Shown here piece after piece: positions 1-7,139 of a stretch of 35,788 nucleotides of DNA. The stretch is from Prevotellaceae bacterium (GTDB lineage: Bacteria > Bacteroidota > Bacteroidia > Bacteroidales > Bacteroidaceae), in assembly GCA_021153165.1 (NCBI GenBank), contig JAGKTZ010000012.1:1-35788 (forward strand), written 5' to 3'. The translations under genes were made by a program, and so were the position numbers. Within the stretch, counting starts at the first letter, position 1. Each line of letters opens with the position of its first letter. Below the pieces are notes generated by a model. That model was not told the origin of the DNA and ran no database searches. It worked only from the letters and a program-made list of their open reading frames with translations.

Positions 1-1138
1 TGGTCGTCCACCATTCATGATTGATTCGCAAAATCAGAATTCATTTGAGGCTGAGCACCAATTATACAATGCTCATATAAATGAAAGACCTCCTGCTATC
101 TATACTTATCGTAAAGAAGCATTTGAGAAAGCACATCCCAGTCAAACCTACGAGAAGGATTATCCAGATTGGTTGGAGACACTTATCCTCAAATGTTTGG
201 AAAAGAAGGAGAAAAATAGATTCCAGAATGGGCGTGAATTGTATGATTTTATTACAATGTCAGAAAAAAATCATAGGTTCATTTCAGAACAAAGTGTAAA
301 CACGCCTGTGAATCATAAAAATGATACATTGAATGATGGCAAGGACATCATCAAATTGCTCGACTACAAGAATTGCATCAAAAAAGCCTTTTCGTACTTC
401 ATCATCCCCATTGCCATACGCAAGCATGCCAAGCTCAAGGCGAGTATGTTACAAGACCTGAAAAAAGGTAAACTAACAGAGGTGGATGCCATCAATGGCG
501 CTGTGAGCGACTATGGCAGAACGGTGGGATGCCCTACCCCAATGAACGATTGCATAGAGTCGGGTCATGTATACGTCGACCTTGGACTAAGTGTGAAGTG
601 GGCGACTTGTAATGTTGGTGCATCCAAGCCCGAGGACTATGGTGATTACTTCGCTTGGGGAGAAAAAAGTCCTAAATCAACCTATAATTGGAGTACGTAT
701 AAATGGTGCAGAGGATTTTATAATGAACCAACAAAATACTATTACAGTCGCCGTTATGGCATAGTGAACAATAAGGCGCAATTAGAACTCTCCGATGATG
801 CTGCTCGTGCGAATTGGGGTGGCGCTTGGCGTATGCCCACGCATGACGAATTGAGGGAGTTGCACACAAAGTGTACCTGGACTTGGACTACACAGAATGG
901 TGTGAAAGGATATAAGATCACTAGCAAAATAAATGGTCGTAGTATATTTCTGCCGGCTGCTGGCTACCGCAACGGTAGCAGTCTGTACCTCGCTGGTTCG
1001 TACGGCTACTACTGGTCGAGTTCGCTCGACTCGGGCTACTCGTACGGCGCGAGGTGTGTGCACTTCAATTCGAGCAGTGTGGATTGGTACGGCAGCCGCC
1101 GCGGCTACGGTCTATCCGTGCGGCCAGTCTGCCCTTAG
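1..1138 (+). CDS. Ser/Thr protein kinase C-lobe fused to FISUMP domain, 5' partial; candidate DGR target protein
   Basis: The frame is open to the left edge, where it reads GRPPF before the first Met at 17, so the start lies outside the window. The first ~95 visible residues resemble the end of a Hanks-type Ser/Thr kinase: GRPPF, then a proline-rich stretch, then PDWLETLILKCLEKKEKNRF, matching the last kinase helices. The ATP-binding and catalytic motifs would be off-window. A linker with a short hydrophobic run (FSYFIIPIAI, too short for a sure membrane helix) leads to a FISUMP domain, from YVDLGLSVKWATCNVGA to the terminal SVRPVCP. FISUMP domains usually sit in exported lipoproteins, so fusion to a cytoplasmic-type kinase is unusual. 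The last ~50 codons switch from AT-rich to GC-rich, adenine-poor sequence dominated by NNC codons, described as a separate feature. The kinase assignment rests on a fragment. The FISUMP assignment is firm because the same domain recurs at 10672-11334. Confidence 0.8.
   Translation, partial: GRPPFMIDSQNQNSFEAEHQLYNAHINERPPAIYTYRKEAFEKAHPSQTYEKDYPDWLETLILKCLEKKEKNRFQNGRELYDFITMSEKNHRFISEQSVNTPVNHKNDTLNDGKDIIKLLDYKNCIKKAFSYFIIPIAIRKHAKLKASMLQDLKKGKLTEVDAINGAVSDYGRTVGCPTPMNDCIESGHVYVDLGLSVKWATCNVGASKPEDYGDYFAWGEKSPKSTYNWSTYKWCRGFYNEPTKYYYSRRYGIVNNKAQLELSDDAARANWGGAWRMPTHDELRELHTKCTWTWTTQNGVKGYKITSKINGRSIFLPAAGYRNGSSLYLAGSYGYYWSSSLDSGYSYGARCVHFNSSSVDWYGSRRGYGLSVRPVCP
962..1135 (+). other. Candidate diversity-generating retroelement variable region (VR)
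   Basis: From 968 to 1108, 25 of 47 codons end in C with varied first two bases (TAC, GGC, AGC, CGC, GAC, CAC, CTC), and only one is AAC. Intervening codons such as TCG, AGT, GCG and GGT do not follow the pattern. This is the expected product of DGR mutagenesis, in which adenines of template AAC codons are replaced at the target. The stretch lies at the very 3' end of the gene in a FISUMP domain, which I take to be related to the C-type-lectin-like folds used by known DGR targets. The unvaried GC-rich tail at 1109-1135 is where the homing-initiation (IMH) sequence would sit. The aligned stretch of the second FISUMP gene has only 9 NNC codons in 47. No template repeat or reverse transcriptase is visible in the window. 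Confidence 0.7.
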
Positions 1139-1202
1139 AATTTACTCTTTACCCCAACGGGCAAAGGAAAAACTCCAAGAGGCGCAGCCGCGTGTACACT
1201 CG

Positions 1203-1264
1203 GCGTGTTTTGCGGAGCGGGTGCCTACCGCAGTAGGCTACTCAATCCGCTCAGCAAAACATGC
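1203..1264. repeat. Nested inverted repeat downstream of the variable region
   Basis: An outer pair of 18-base arms (1203-1220 and 1247-1264) matches at 16 positions when one arm is reverse-complemented. Between them lies a perfect 6-bp hairpin, GCCTAC/GTAGGC at 1223-1228 and 1233-1238, with a 4-base CGCA loop. No T-run follows, so it is not an ordinary terminator. DGR targets can carry a short hairpin or cruciform with a 4-base loop downstream of the variable region that helps mark the recipient site. This element lies 67 to 128 bases after the end of the candidate variable region. It could instead be a REP-like palindrome. Confidence 0.6.
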
Positions 1265-1311
1265 TGCACGGTAGCGATAGAAGACTAACAACGTTGATTG
1301 GCTGAAATCAA

Positions 1312-1362
1312 AATCGACCGAATCGATGATAATATACTTTCGATTCGGTCGATTCCTTTTTT
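1312..1362. terminator. Terminator between convergent genes
   Basis: A perfect 15-bp stem (1312-1326 with 1340-1354, loop 13) is followed on the plus strand by CCTTTTTT, a standard intrinsic terminator for the kinase-FISUMP gene. It sits 10 bp beyond the end of the convergent metalloprotease gene. The minus-strand side has only short, interrupted T-runs, so function in that direction is less certain. Confidence 0.85.
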
Positions 1363-1371
1363 GTGCTTTGC

Positions 1372-3054
1372 TTAATCAACAATCACAGTTTTGCCTTTAT
1401 AGATATAGACGCCAGGAGCAAGATTGTTTAGATCTGTTGCACTTCGGCGTACTATTTTTCCACTTAAATCATAGATAGGGGATGGGGGTGTGGAAGTTGT
1501 TGGTGTGATATTTGTTGGAGTTCCTCCGCTCATGGTAAATCCCCCAGCAGCACCAAAACCTTCTGGCGAATAGCAGGTCAGCGTGTAGGCATTGCCCTGC
1601 ATTTCCTCGATACGTATGATGCCTGGATTGACGTCGTAACTATCAAAATAGAAAGTTTTGCTGATTTTTTCAAAACTAATATTTGGCAGTGTTATTTCAT
1701 ACTTGCCATTTAGTGCTGGAACATTCTCGGCCAATACATATTTGAACGTCTCGCCGAAATCATCGGATAAAGTGATGCGCAGTTTGCTATTGCTGTTGAA
1801 ATACGATGTGTTGACTCCCCAATTTACCGTAACCTTTTCGCCTGCTCTATAATGATCTTTACTAGGTGTTAGAGAGGCCGTAAATGGTGTGCCCCCGACT
1901 ATTTCAACTGCAGTTTTGTAGATGGTATATTGAGAGCGGAATGGCGAAGTTGTCATCCCTTGCAAGGTCATATCGTGTGGTTTGGGTAAGTCATTTGCAG
2001 ATGCAGCAAAGCGATAGGTGCCTGCAGTAAGTGTAGTGATACAGTTGTCATCCGGATAGAAATAATCATCGCCGGGAAAAAGAACGTAGCGTGGACGGTA
2101 GTCAATTAAAGGATTGTCTGAGGGTGCAAATGCAGGAAGTGCAGCGCCATCTTCATATTGTTGAAAGGTATAGGTGATACGATCATTGTCTACGTCTGTC
2201 GCAGAGATATCAATAGAAAAGCATGCACCTTGAGGGATTTGGTATTTTTCTTTCATTTTACCAGAAACAAATTGGGGGGAATTATTCCCTGCGACCTTCA
2301 CACCATACACATAGTTCCCACCAGCATTGTTGCCTATCAATTTGGTGCGATCTTTGTCTGCATAGTATGACGCATTTTTGGATTTCATGCAGTCTGCAAT
2401 AAATTTCATGCTTGCTAAGGAGAAGAAATCTTTGGGCGTGCCGTATCCCATTACACTTTGTCCCAGCCCGGGTTCTGTGGCAGAACCTTCATCGTGTGTA
2501 TGTGGTGCGCCAAACAGATGGCCTAATTCATGTGCCACTGTGATAACGTTGTTTTCTGAATAACCATTTGCTTTTGTTCTTACATTATAAGCCCCCTCCA
2601 AGACACTTACCCCACTGTTGTCAAAATCTGCAGCAATGGCAATCCACAATCCTACGTCATAAGCGTTTGCAGGAATGATTTCGTTCAATAAGTCAGTACC
2701 AAGTCCAGCGGCATTGAACACATTTTGGTCAATAGAGTTGTTTGTGCGCACAATCAGTTTCTCATCTTCGACAACGTCAAAGCAAATACCCAATGGGATG
2801 TATAGTTGATTGACGAAGGTTTCTGCCTCTTGCCAAAAGTCTTTTACTGCATCAGCATTTCCGTAAAAGTTTTGGTTAAAGCAAGTATTTGTTACGGGTA
2901 GAGCAAGACGGTAGAAACGTAGCACACCATCATTGCTGAGGTAATCATTGGCAAGTACTCGTTTGGTTTGTTCTGCTTCAATGCTTGTGGACTGAGCTCC
3001 GCTATAAAGGCTGTAACTGCATGCAAGGAGCAATAATATCAGAAACTTTTTCAT
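1372..3054 (-). CDS. Secreted metzincin zinc metalloprotease (reprolysin-like) with T9SS sorting domain
   Basis: A 560-residue exported endopeptidase. Residues 1-20 form a signal peptide (MKKFLILLLLACSYSLYSGA). The metzincin zinc-binding motif HELGHLFGAPH is at 185-195, giving ligands H185, H189 and H195 and catalytic E186, and the Met-turn SVMGYG (Met202) follows at the expected distance, as in reprolysin/M12B-like enzymes. Residues ~210-500 hold beta-rich domains of unknown role. The C-terminus, with IYDLSGKIV and GVYIYKGKTVIVD, is a T9SS type A sorting segment, so the enzyme is probably moved across the outer membrane and anchored or released at the surface. The ATG start directly precedes the signal peptide. 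A minus-strand -7 box at 3103-3110 implies a ~42-nt leader. The gene diverges from a subtilase gene, which suggests a protease pair. The substrate is unknown. Confidence 0.92.
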   Translation of the reverse strand: MKKFLILLLLACSYSLYSGAQSTSIEAEQTKRVLANDYLSNDGVLRFYRLALPVTNTCFNQNFYGNADAVKDFWQEAETFVNQLYIPLGICFDVVEDEKLIVRTNNSIDQNVFNAAGLGTDLLNEIIPANAYDVGLWIAIAADFDNSGVSVLEGAYNVRTKANGYSENNVITVAHELGHLFGAPHTHDEGSATEPGLGQSVMGYGTPKDFFSLASMKFIADCMKSKNASYYADKDRTKLIGNNAGGNYVYGVKVAGNNSPQFVSGKMKEKYQIPQGACFSIDISATDVDNDRITYTFQQYEDGAALPAFAPSDNPLIDYRPRYVLFPGDDYFYPDDNCITTLTAGTYRFAASANDLPKPHDMTLQGMTTSPFRSQYTIYKTAVEIVGGTPFTASLTPSKDHYRAGEKVTVNWGVNTSYFNSNSKLRITLSDDFGETFKYVLAENVPALNGKYEITLPNISFEKISKTFYFDSYDVNPGIIRIEEMQGNAYTLTCYSPEGFGAAGGFTMSGGTPTNITPTTSTPPSPIYDLSGKIVRRSATDLNNLAPGVYIYKGKTVIVD

Positions 3055-3094
3055 AATTATATGTGATAAGGTGAAACTGTGTGGATGATTTTTC

Positions 3095-3102
3095 TAACTT
3101 TG
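3095..3102 (+). promoter_or_regulatory. -7 promoter box for the subtilase gene
   Basis: TAACTTTG matches the Bacteroidetes TAnnTTTG -7 consensus and places transcription start near 3109. It abuts the opposing box of the metalloprotease gene with no space between them. I see no clear -33 TTTG. Confidence 0.6.
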
Positions 3103-3110
3103 CAAAAATA
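3103..3110 (-). promoter_or_regulatory. -7 promoter box for the metalloprotease gene
   Basis: On the minus strand this reads TATTTTTG, matching TAnnTTTG, with transcription expected to start near 3096 and a ~42-nt leader before the ATG at 3054. It directly abuts the plus-strand box at 3095-3102, so the two promoters cannot be bound fully at the same time. Confidence 0.55.
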
Positions 3111-3153
3111 ATGTAAAGAAATGAGATTAGTATATAAAATGAAGAATTTCCGA

Positions 3154-6100
3154 ATGAAAAAAATATTCTTTCTTTGCTTTCTGAGTCTTTTGAATCTTGA
3201 ATTTATTTCTGCGCAGAGCATAAATGTCATAGAGCAACCATTGCAGACCATGATGACGCAGACAGAAGGACTAATCGGGATAAATATCTTGTTGCAACCA
3301 GTAAATGATGGTCGCAAATCGTCCCCATCTGTCGCTTTGCTCCAGTCAGATCGCTCTGTAAAAGTGGCAGCTCAAAAGAAAAAGGCAAAGCAAATGCAGA
3401 TAAGTGTTTCAGCCATGTTGGGCGAGTTTGTCCAAAGAGGGCAAGTGACAGATACGGCATCTTTGTGGATGGCAAATATGATCAATTGCAAGGCTACACC
3501 AGAGGTGATAAGGGCTCTGTCTGTTTTGCCAGAGGTGGTGAGCATTGGATTGGACCAAGAGTTTCAGATTGCAAATGCTGTGGGAGAAAATATTGATCAG
3601 CCTTATGTGAATAAGAGCGCTGCGCCGCATGTGTTGCAAGTCAAAGCCAACGAGGTGTGGAAGCTCGGATATACTGGGAAAAATGTCATCGTTGCGGTGC
3701 TGGATTCGGGAACAAATCCAGAGCATGTTGACCTGAAGGACAATCTGTGGGTGGGTTATGCCGACACAGATGGAGACGGTGAGAAGGATGATATGATCCA
3801 TGGTTGGAATTTTACTGTAAAGGATGCACAGGGCAATTCGGATATTCGCGACGAATACGGACACGGCACCCACTGTGCGGGTATCGTGTGTGGCAAGGGT
3901 GTGGCTGGCAATATCACCGGCGTTGCGCCAGATGCTACTCTAATGACGGTGAAAATCATCGGCAGAACTGGTGGGGGGAGCCCTGCGAATATGATCAAAG
4001 GTGTAGAGTTTGCTATCGAACACGGTGCCTCTGTGCTGAGTATATCTTCTGGTTTTAAGACTTCGCAAATTGGTGTGGCTGCCAAGGAAGCCTTGCGCCG
4101 AACTTTCGAAAGCGCCCTGGATTTGGGCATAGTTGTTTGTGCTGCTGCGGGCAATGATGGTAGCAGCATCGGCGTGCCTGATAATGTCGACATCCCAGCA
4201 GCTTGTCCACCGCCTTACTTTTCGCCGGATATGCAGGGCGTATCGGGTGGCAAGTCCAGTGTGATTTGTGTCGGTTCGGTCAATTCTGTTGACGAATATT
4301 CTACCTTCTCTTCACAGGGGCCGGTCACTTGGCAAGACACCCAGTGGGGCGACTATCCCTATGCGGATGGCATGGGCGGACTGATACGTCCCGATGTTTG
4401 CGCACCTGGCGATTTCATTTATTCATCTCGTTATGACGAGAATGATAAGTACAAGATTTATTCGGGCACCTCACAGGCTACTCCCTGCGTGGCAGGAATT
4501 ATCGCTTTGCTATTGGAAAAAAATGAGCAATTGACTCCTGCGCAGATTTGTCAAACGTTAGAAGAGACTGCAAAGCACTTGTCGGACAAAAAGAACAATT
4601 TGACGGGTTCGGGCCGTGTGGATGCTTTGGCAGCTATCAATGCCGTGGGGGCAGCAAGCACTACACCCTATGTGCGTATGGCACGTGTCGTTACGCCGCA
4701 GGTGAACCGTGGCGAAAATGTCGCTTTGCAATTTGAAATGGCTAATTACGGCAAAGTGGCTACCTCAAGCAATGCAAGGGTAAAACTGACTACAAACGAT
4801 CCCTATATTACTATCATCGATGGCGAGACTACGCTTGGTGAACTGCAGACCAATACTTCTGCCATCGTATCTTTCGTTGCAAATATCGCAGACGCTACGC
4901 CGATGCCACATATTGCCTATTTCCAAATTCAGACGGAGGACAATGGCGCCGTTTGGACGGACCATGTGCAACTGAGTGTTGAGGGCGAACCTCGCCTGAT
5001 CTATCATTCTGGTGCTCCCTCTGCTTTGGATGCGGGCAAACGCCATGAGATGAAAATCACCCTGACCAATGCGGGGACGGTGCCTACGTTGGGCGAATCT
5101 AGGGTAGTCCTTCAGTCAAAATCTTCTTATATCACGTGGCACGTGTCCGAGGCTGTAGCACCTATCCTCGGGCCAGGCGAAACTGCCGAAGTGACCTTTG
5201 CCTTCGAGGTGAGTCCAAGTATTCCTGATGGCGAAAAGATAGCGTTTGATATCTATGCTACGCCCAACAACTATACGGATGTGCGCTCCAGGATGTACGA
5301 ATTCGAGACAGGTATAGAGGTGATGGGCTACGCAGACGATGGTTTCAATGGCTGGACCACCTTCGACGCCAGCCCCGATGGTCGCGACCATGCCTGGTGG
5401 CACTCGTCATTGGCCGTGAAGCACCGTGTCGAGTCTGCAGGTCTTGCTGCGTCGGGTCGAGGTCAGATGATGAGCGAAGCCTATTGCCAAGGTTCGATGA
5501 TCGAGTACGAAGTGCCCGTAGACAACTACCTCGTGTCGCCCCGTGTGCGTATCACCGCCGACAGCAAGTTTACGTTCAAGGCGCGTGTGCATTCTGCCTA
5601 TTTCTATGGCGAACACTTTGGCGTGGCGATATCTGAGAAAGGTAACAAATCGGCAGACGATTTCACCACGATCCAGGAGTGGAGCATTCAGCGCGAGGAT
5701 GGTACAGACTGGATCACCTATAGCGTGGACCTGAGTGCCTATGCCGGTCGCGACGTCTATGTAGCCATTCGCCATTTCTTCACACCCGACCAATGGCGCG
5801 ACTTCAACAATGGCTACGACCTCTACGTCCTGCACGTTGACGATGCACAGTTCACCGACATTATCGATGTGTCCGATCGCTTTGTGTACGACAACTACAG
5901 CTATTTCGACGTCACCGTCAATTCCTCTCCGCTGCCCGCGCCCGCCAATCTGGTGGCGAAAGCACTGAGCGAGACCAGCGTGCAGCTCACTTGGGATGCC
6001 GTGAATGAGGCCAAGGGTTACAATGTCTACCGCGACGGAGTGCTTGTCGCCGAAGCCGTTTCCGCCACCTCCTATACCGACCACAATCTGCAATCAGACA

Positions 6101-6768
6101 CCCCGTACGCCTATGCCGTAGCAGCCGTTCGCGGCGATCGCATCTACGAACGCTCTGCCCCCGTTTCGGTTCGTACGGCTCAGGCGGACTATAGCGTAGC
6201 CATCCTCAGCGTGTCGCCACGTGTACTGCAGCTGGGCGAGAATCAAGTGGAAATCACTTTTGTCAACAACGGCCGCTACGAACACCTATCGCGCAGCACG
6301 GTGCAGTTGACCTCGGCTTCTCCTTGTGTCAGTGTGCAGTCCGCATCCGTCGGAATCAACGCCTTGATGCCAGGACAGACCGTCTCGCGTACGTTCTCCG
6401 TAGTGCTGAGCGAACCTCTCCCTGAAAGTGGTCAGGTGGACCTAAATGCCAACGTCACCTATCGCTACGAACCCTACACCTCGTGGGACTGCCCCTTTGT
6501 GCTGAGTGTACCTGTAGAGACGGGCATCTCACAATTGGCGTCTAAGCGCAAAGTCTACGCTCAGCGCACTACGCTGGTCGTGACAGGTGTGCAGGGCGAA
6601 GTGACCATCGGCTTGTACGATCTGACGGGCAAGATGCTGATGCAACGCCAGTGTGCAGCAGACGAGTCCGAGGTGGTACGCATCGATTGCAGTCATCTCC
6701 CCCATGGCGTATACATCGTCAGATGCAGTGACTCGTCGGGTCAGCAGTCTCACAAAGTGCTTTATTGA
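3154..6768 (+). CDS. Subtilisin-like serine protease (S8) with fibronectin III and T9SS sorting domains
   Basis: A large exported subtilase. The frame is open from an ATG at 3121; I prefer the ATG at 3154 because it directly begins the signal peptide MKKIFFLCFLSLLNLEFISA. Numbering from 3121, the catalytic triad is D195 (AVLDSGTNPEH), H248 (YGHGTHCAG) and S451 (SGTSQATP), with oxyanion Asn345 (AAAGNDG). A prodomain-like region precedes residue ~175. After the protease come beta-sandwich domains with a jelly-roll-like segment (~770-900), a fibronectin type III domain (~938-1010) and a C-terminal T9SS sorting segment with IGLYDLTGKML and GVYIVRC. The protein should act at the cell surface or outside the cell. 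The 5' part is noticeably AT-richer than the GC-rich 3' half. It diverges from the metalloprotease, with which it probably shares promoter control. A strong terminator follows. Confidence 0.95.
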   Translation: MKKIFFLCFLSLLNLEFISAQSINVIEQPLQTMMTQTEGLIGINILLQPVNDGRKSSPSVALLQSDRSVKVAAQKKKAKQMQISVSAMLGEFVQRGQVTDTASLWMANMINCKATPEVIRALSVLPEVVSIGLDQEFQIANAVGENIDQPYVNKSAAPHVLQVKANEVWKLGYTGKNVIVAVLDSGTNPEHVDLKDNLWVGYADTDGDGEKDDMIHGWNFTVKDAQGNSDIRDEYGHGTHCAGIVCGKGVAGNITGVAPDATLMTVKIIGRTGGGSPANMIKGVEFAIEHGASVLSISSGFKTSQIGVAAKEALRRTFESALDLGIVVCAAAGNDGSSIGVPDNVDIPAACPPPYFSPDMQGVSGGKSSVICVGSVNSVDEYSTFSSQGPVTWQDTQWGDYPYADGMGGLIRPDVCAPGDFIYSSRYDENDKYKIYSGTSQATPCVAGIIALLLEKNEQLTPAQICQTLEETAKHLSDKKNNLTGSGRVDALAAINAVGAASTTPYVRMARVVTPQVNRGENVALQFEMANYGKVATSSNARVKLTTNDPYITIIDGETTLGELQTNTSAIVSFVANIADATPMPHIAYFQIQTEDNGAVWTDHVQLSVEGEPRLIYHSGAPSALDAGKRHEMKITLTNAGTVPTLGESRVVLQSKSSYITWHVSEAVAPILGPGETAEVTFAFEVSPSIPDGEKIAFDIYATPNNYTDVRSRMYEFETGIEVMGYADDGFNGWTTFDASPDGRDHAWWHSSLAVKHRVESAGLAASGRGQMMSEAYCQGSMIEYEVPVDNYLVSPRVRITADSKFTFKARVHSAYFYGEHFGVAISEKGNKSADDFTTIQEWSIQREDGTDWITYSVDLSAYAGRDVYVAIRHFFTPDQWRDFNNGYDLYVLHVDDAQFTDIIDVSDRFVYDNYSYFDVTVNSSPLPAPANLVAKALSETSVQLTWDAVNEAKGYNVYRDGVLVAEAVSATSYTDHNLQSDTPYAYAVAAVRGDRIYERSAPVSVRTAQADYSVAILSVSPRVLQLGENQVEITFVNNGRYEHLSRSTVQLTSASPCVSVQSASVGINALMPGQTVSRTFSVVLSEPLPESGQVDLNANVTYRYEPYTSWDCPFVLSVPVETGISQLASKRKVYAQRTTLVVTGVQGEVTIGLYDLTGKMLMQRQCAADESEVVRIDCSHLPHGVYIVRCSDSSGQQSHKVLY

Positions 6769-6791
6769 TACGACAAAATAGTAAATACCGA

Positions 6792-6826
6792 GGGCTTACT
6801 CCGCTATTGGAGTAGGCCCTTTTTTT
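6792..6826 (+). terminator. Intrinsic terminator after the subtilase gene
   Basis: An 11-bp stem (6792-6802 with 6809-6819, one G-U pair, 6-base loop) is followed by seven Ts, 23 bases after the stop codon. Confidence 0.9.
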
Positions 6827-6858
6827 GTTGGCTTAACATCTATACCCTTCGATATAGT

Positions 6859-6950
6859 GCGAAAAAAACTCTGCGACGCCCCGTGAAAAAAAGGTCTAAC
6901 CTTTTTTAAATTTCGCGACGTCTCGTTAAAAAAAGGTCTAATGTTTTTTT
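6859..6950 (+). repeat. Intergenic repeat with two 42-bp units, copy A
   Basis: Two units beginning GCGACG (at 6873 and 6915) run head to tail at a 42-bp period. Each continues into an A-run and GGTCTAA. The sequence AAATTTCGCGACGTCTCGTT recurs in near-identical form, on the opposite strand, at 21047-21066 within the element at 21001-21093. It lies in the 371-bp gap 6769-7139, which holds no gene: only the terminator, this repeat, an AT-rich tract and the promoter at 7072. Confidence 0.75.
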
Positions 6951-7071
6951 GAGGAGGTCTGATAGACTTCTATTAAGCTCGAATTTCGACCATTTTATGT
7001 GCTTTTCCGATGAATTATTTTTTTCTTTTTTTATTCAGCTATTTTTTTCTTACATAATTATAAATTAATTA

Positions 7072-7079
7072 TAAATTTG
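7072..7079 (+). promoter_or_regulatory. -7 promoter box for the BspA-like gene
   Basis: TAAATTTG matches TAnnTTTG and sits in an AT-rich region, predicting a start near 7086 and a ~54-nt leader before the ATG at 7140. Confidence 0.6.
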
Positions 7080-7139
7080 CAACTATATAATCTATGGATG
7101 CATTGTATAGTGAAATTTGAACATTAAATCTATATATCT

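Noticed and set aside
5407..6093. Long open frame antisense to the subtilase gene (228 codons)
   Set aside because: It lies wholly inside a gene with intact catalytic residues and domains on the plus strand; the GC-rich codon pattern of that half keeps the antisense frame open. It has no recognisable domain or start region.
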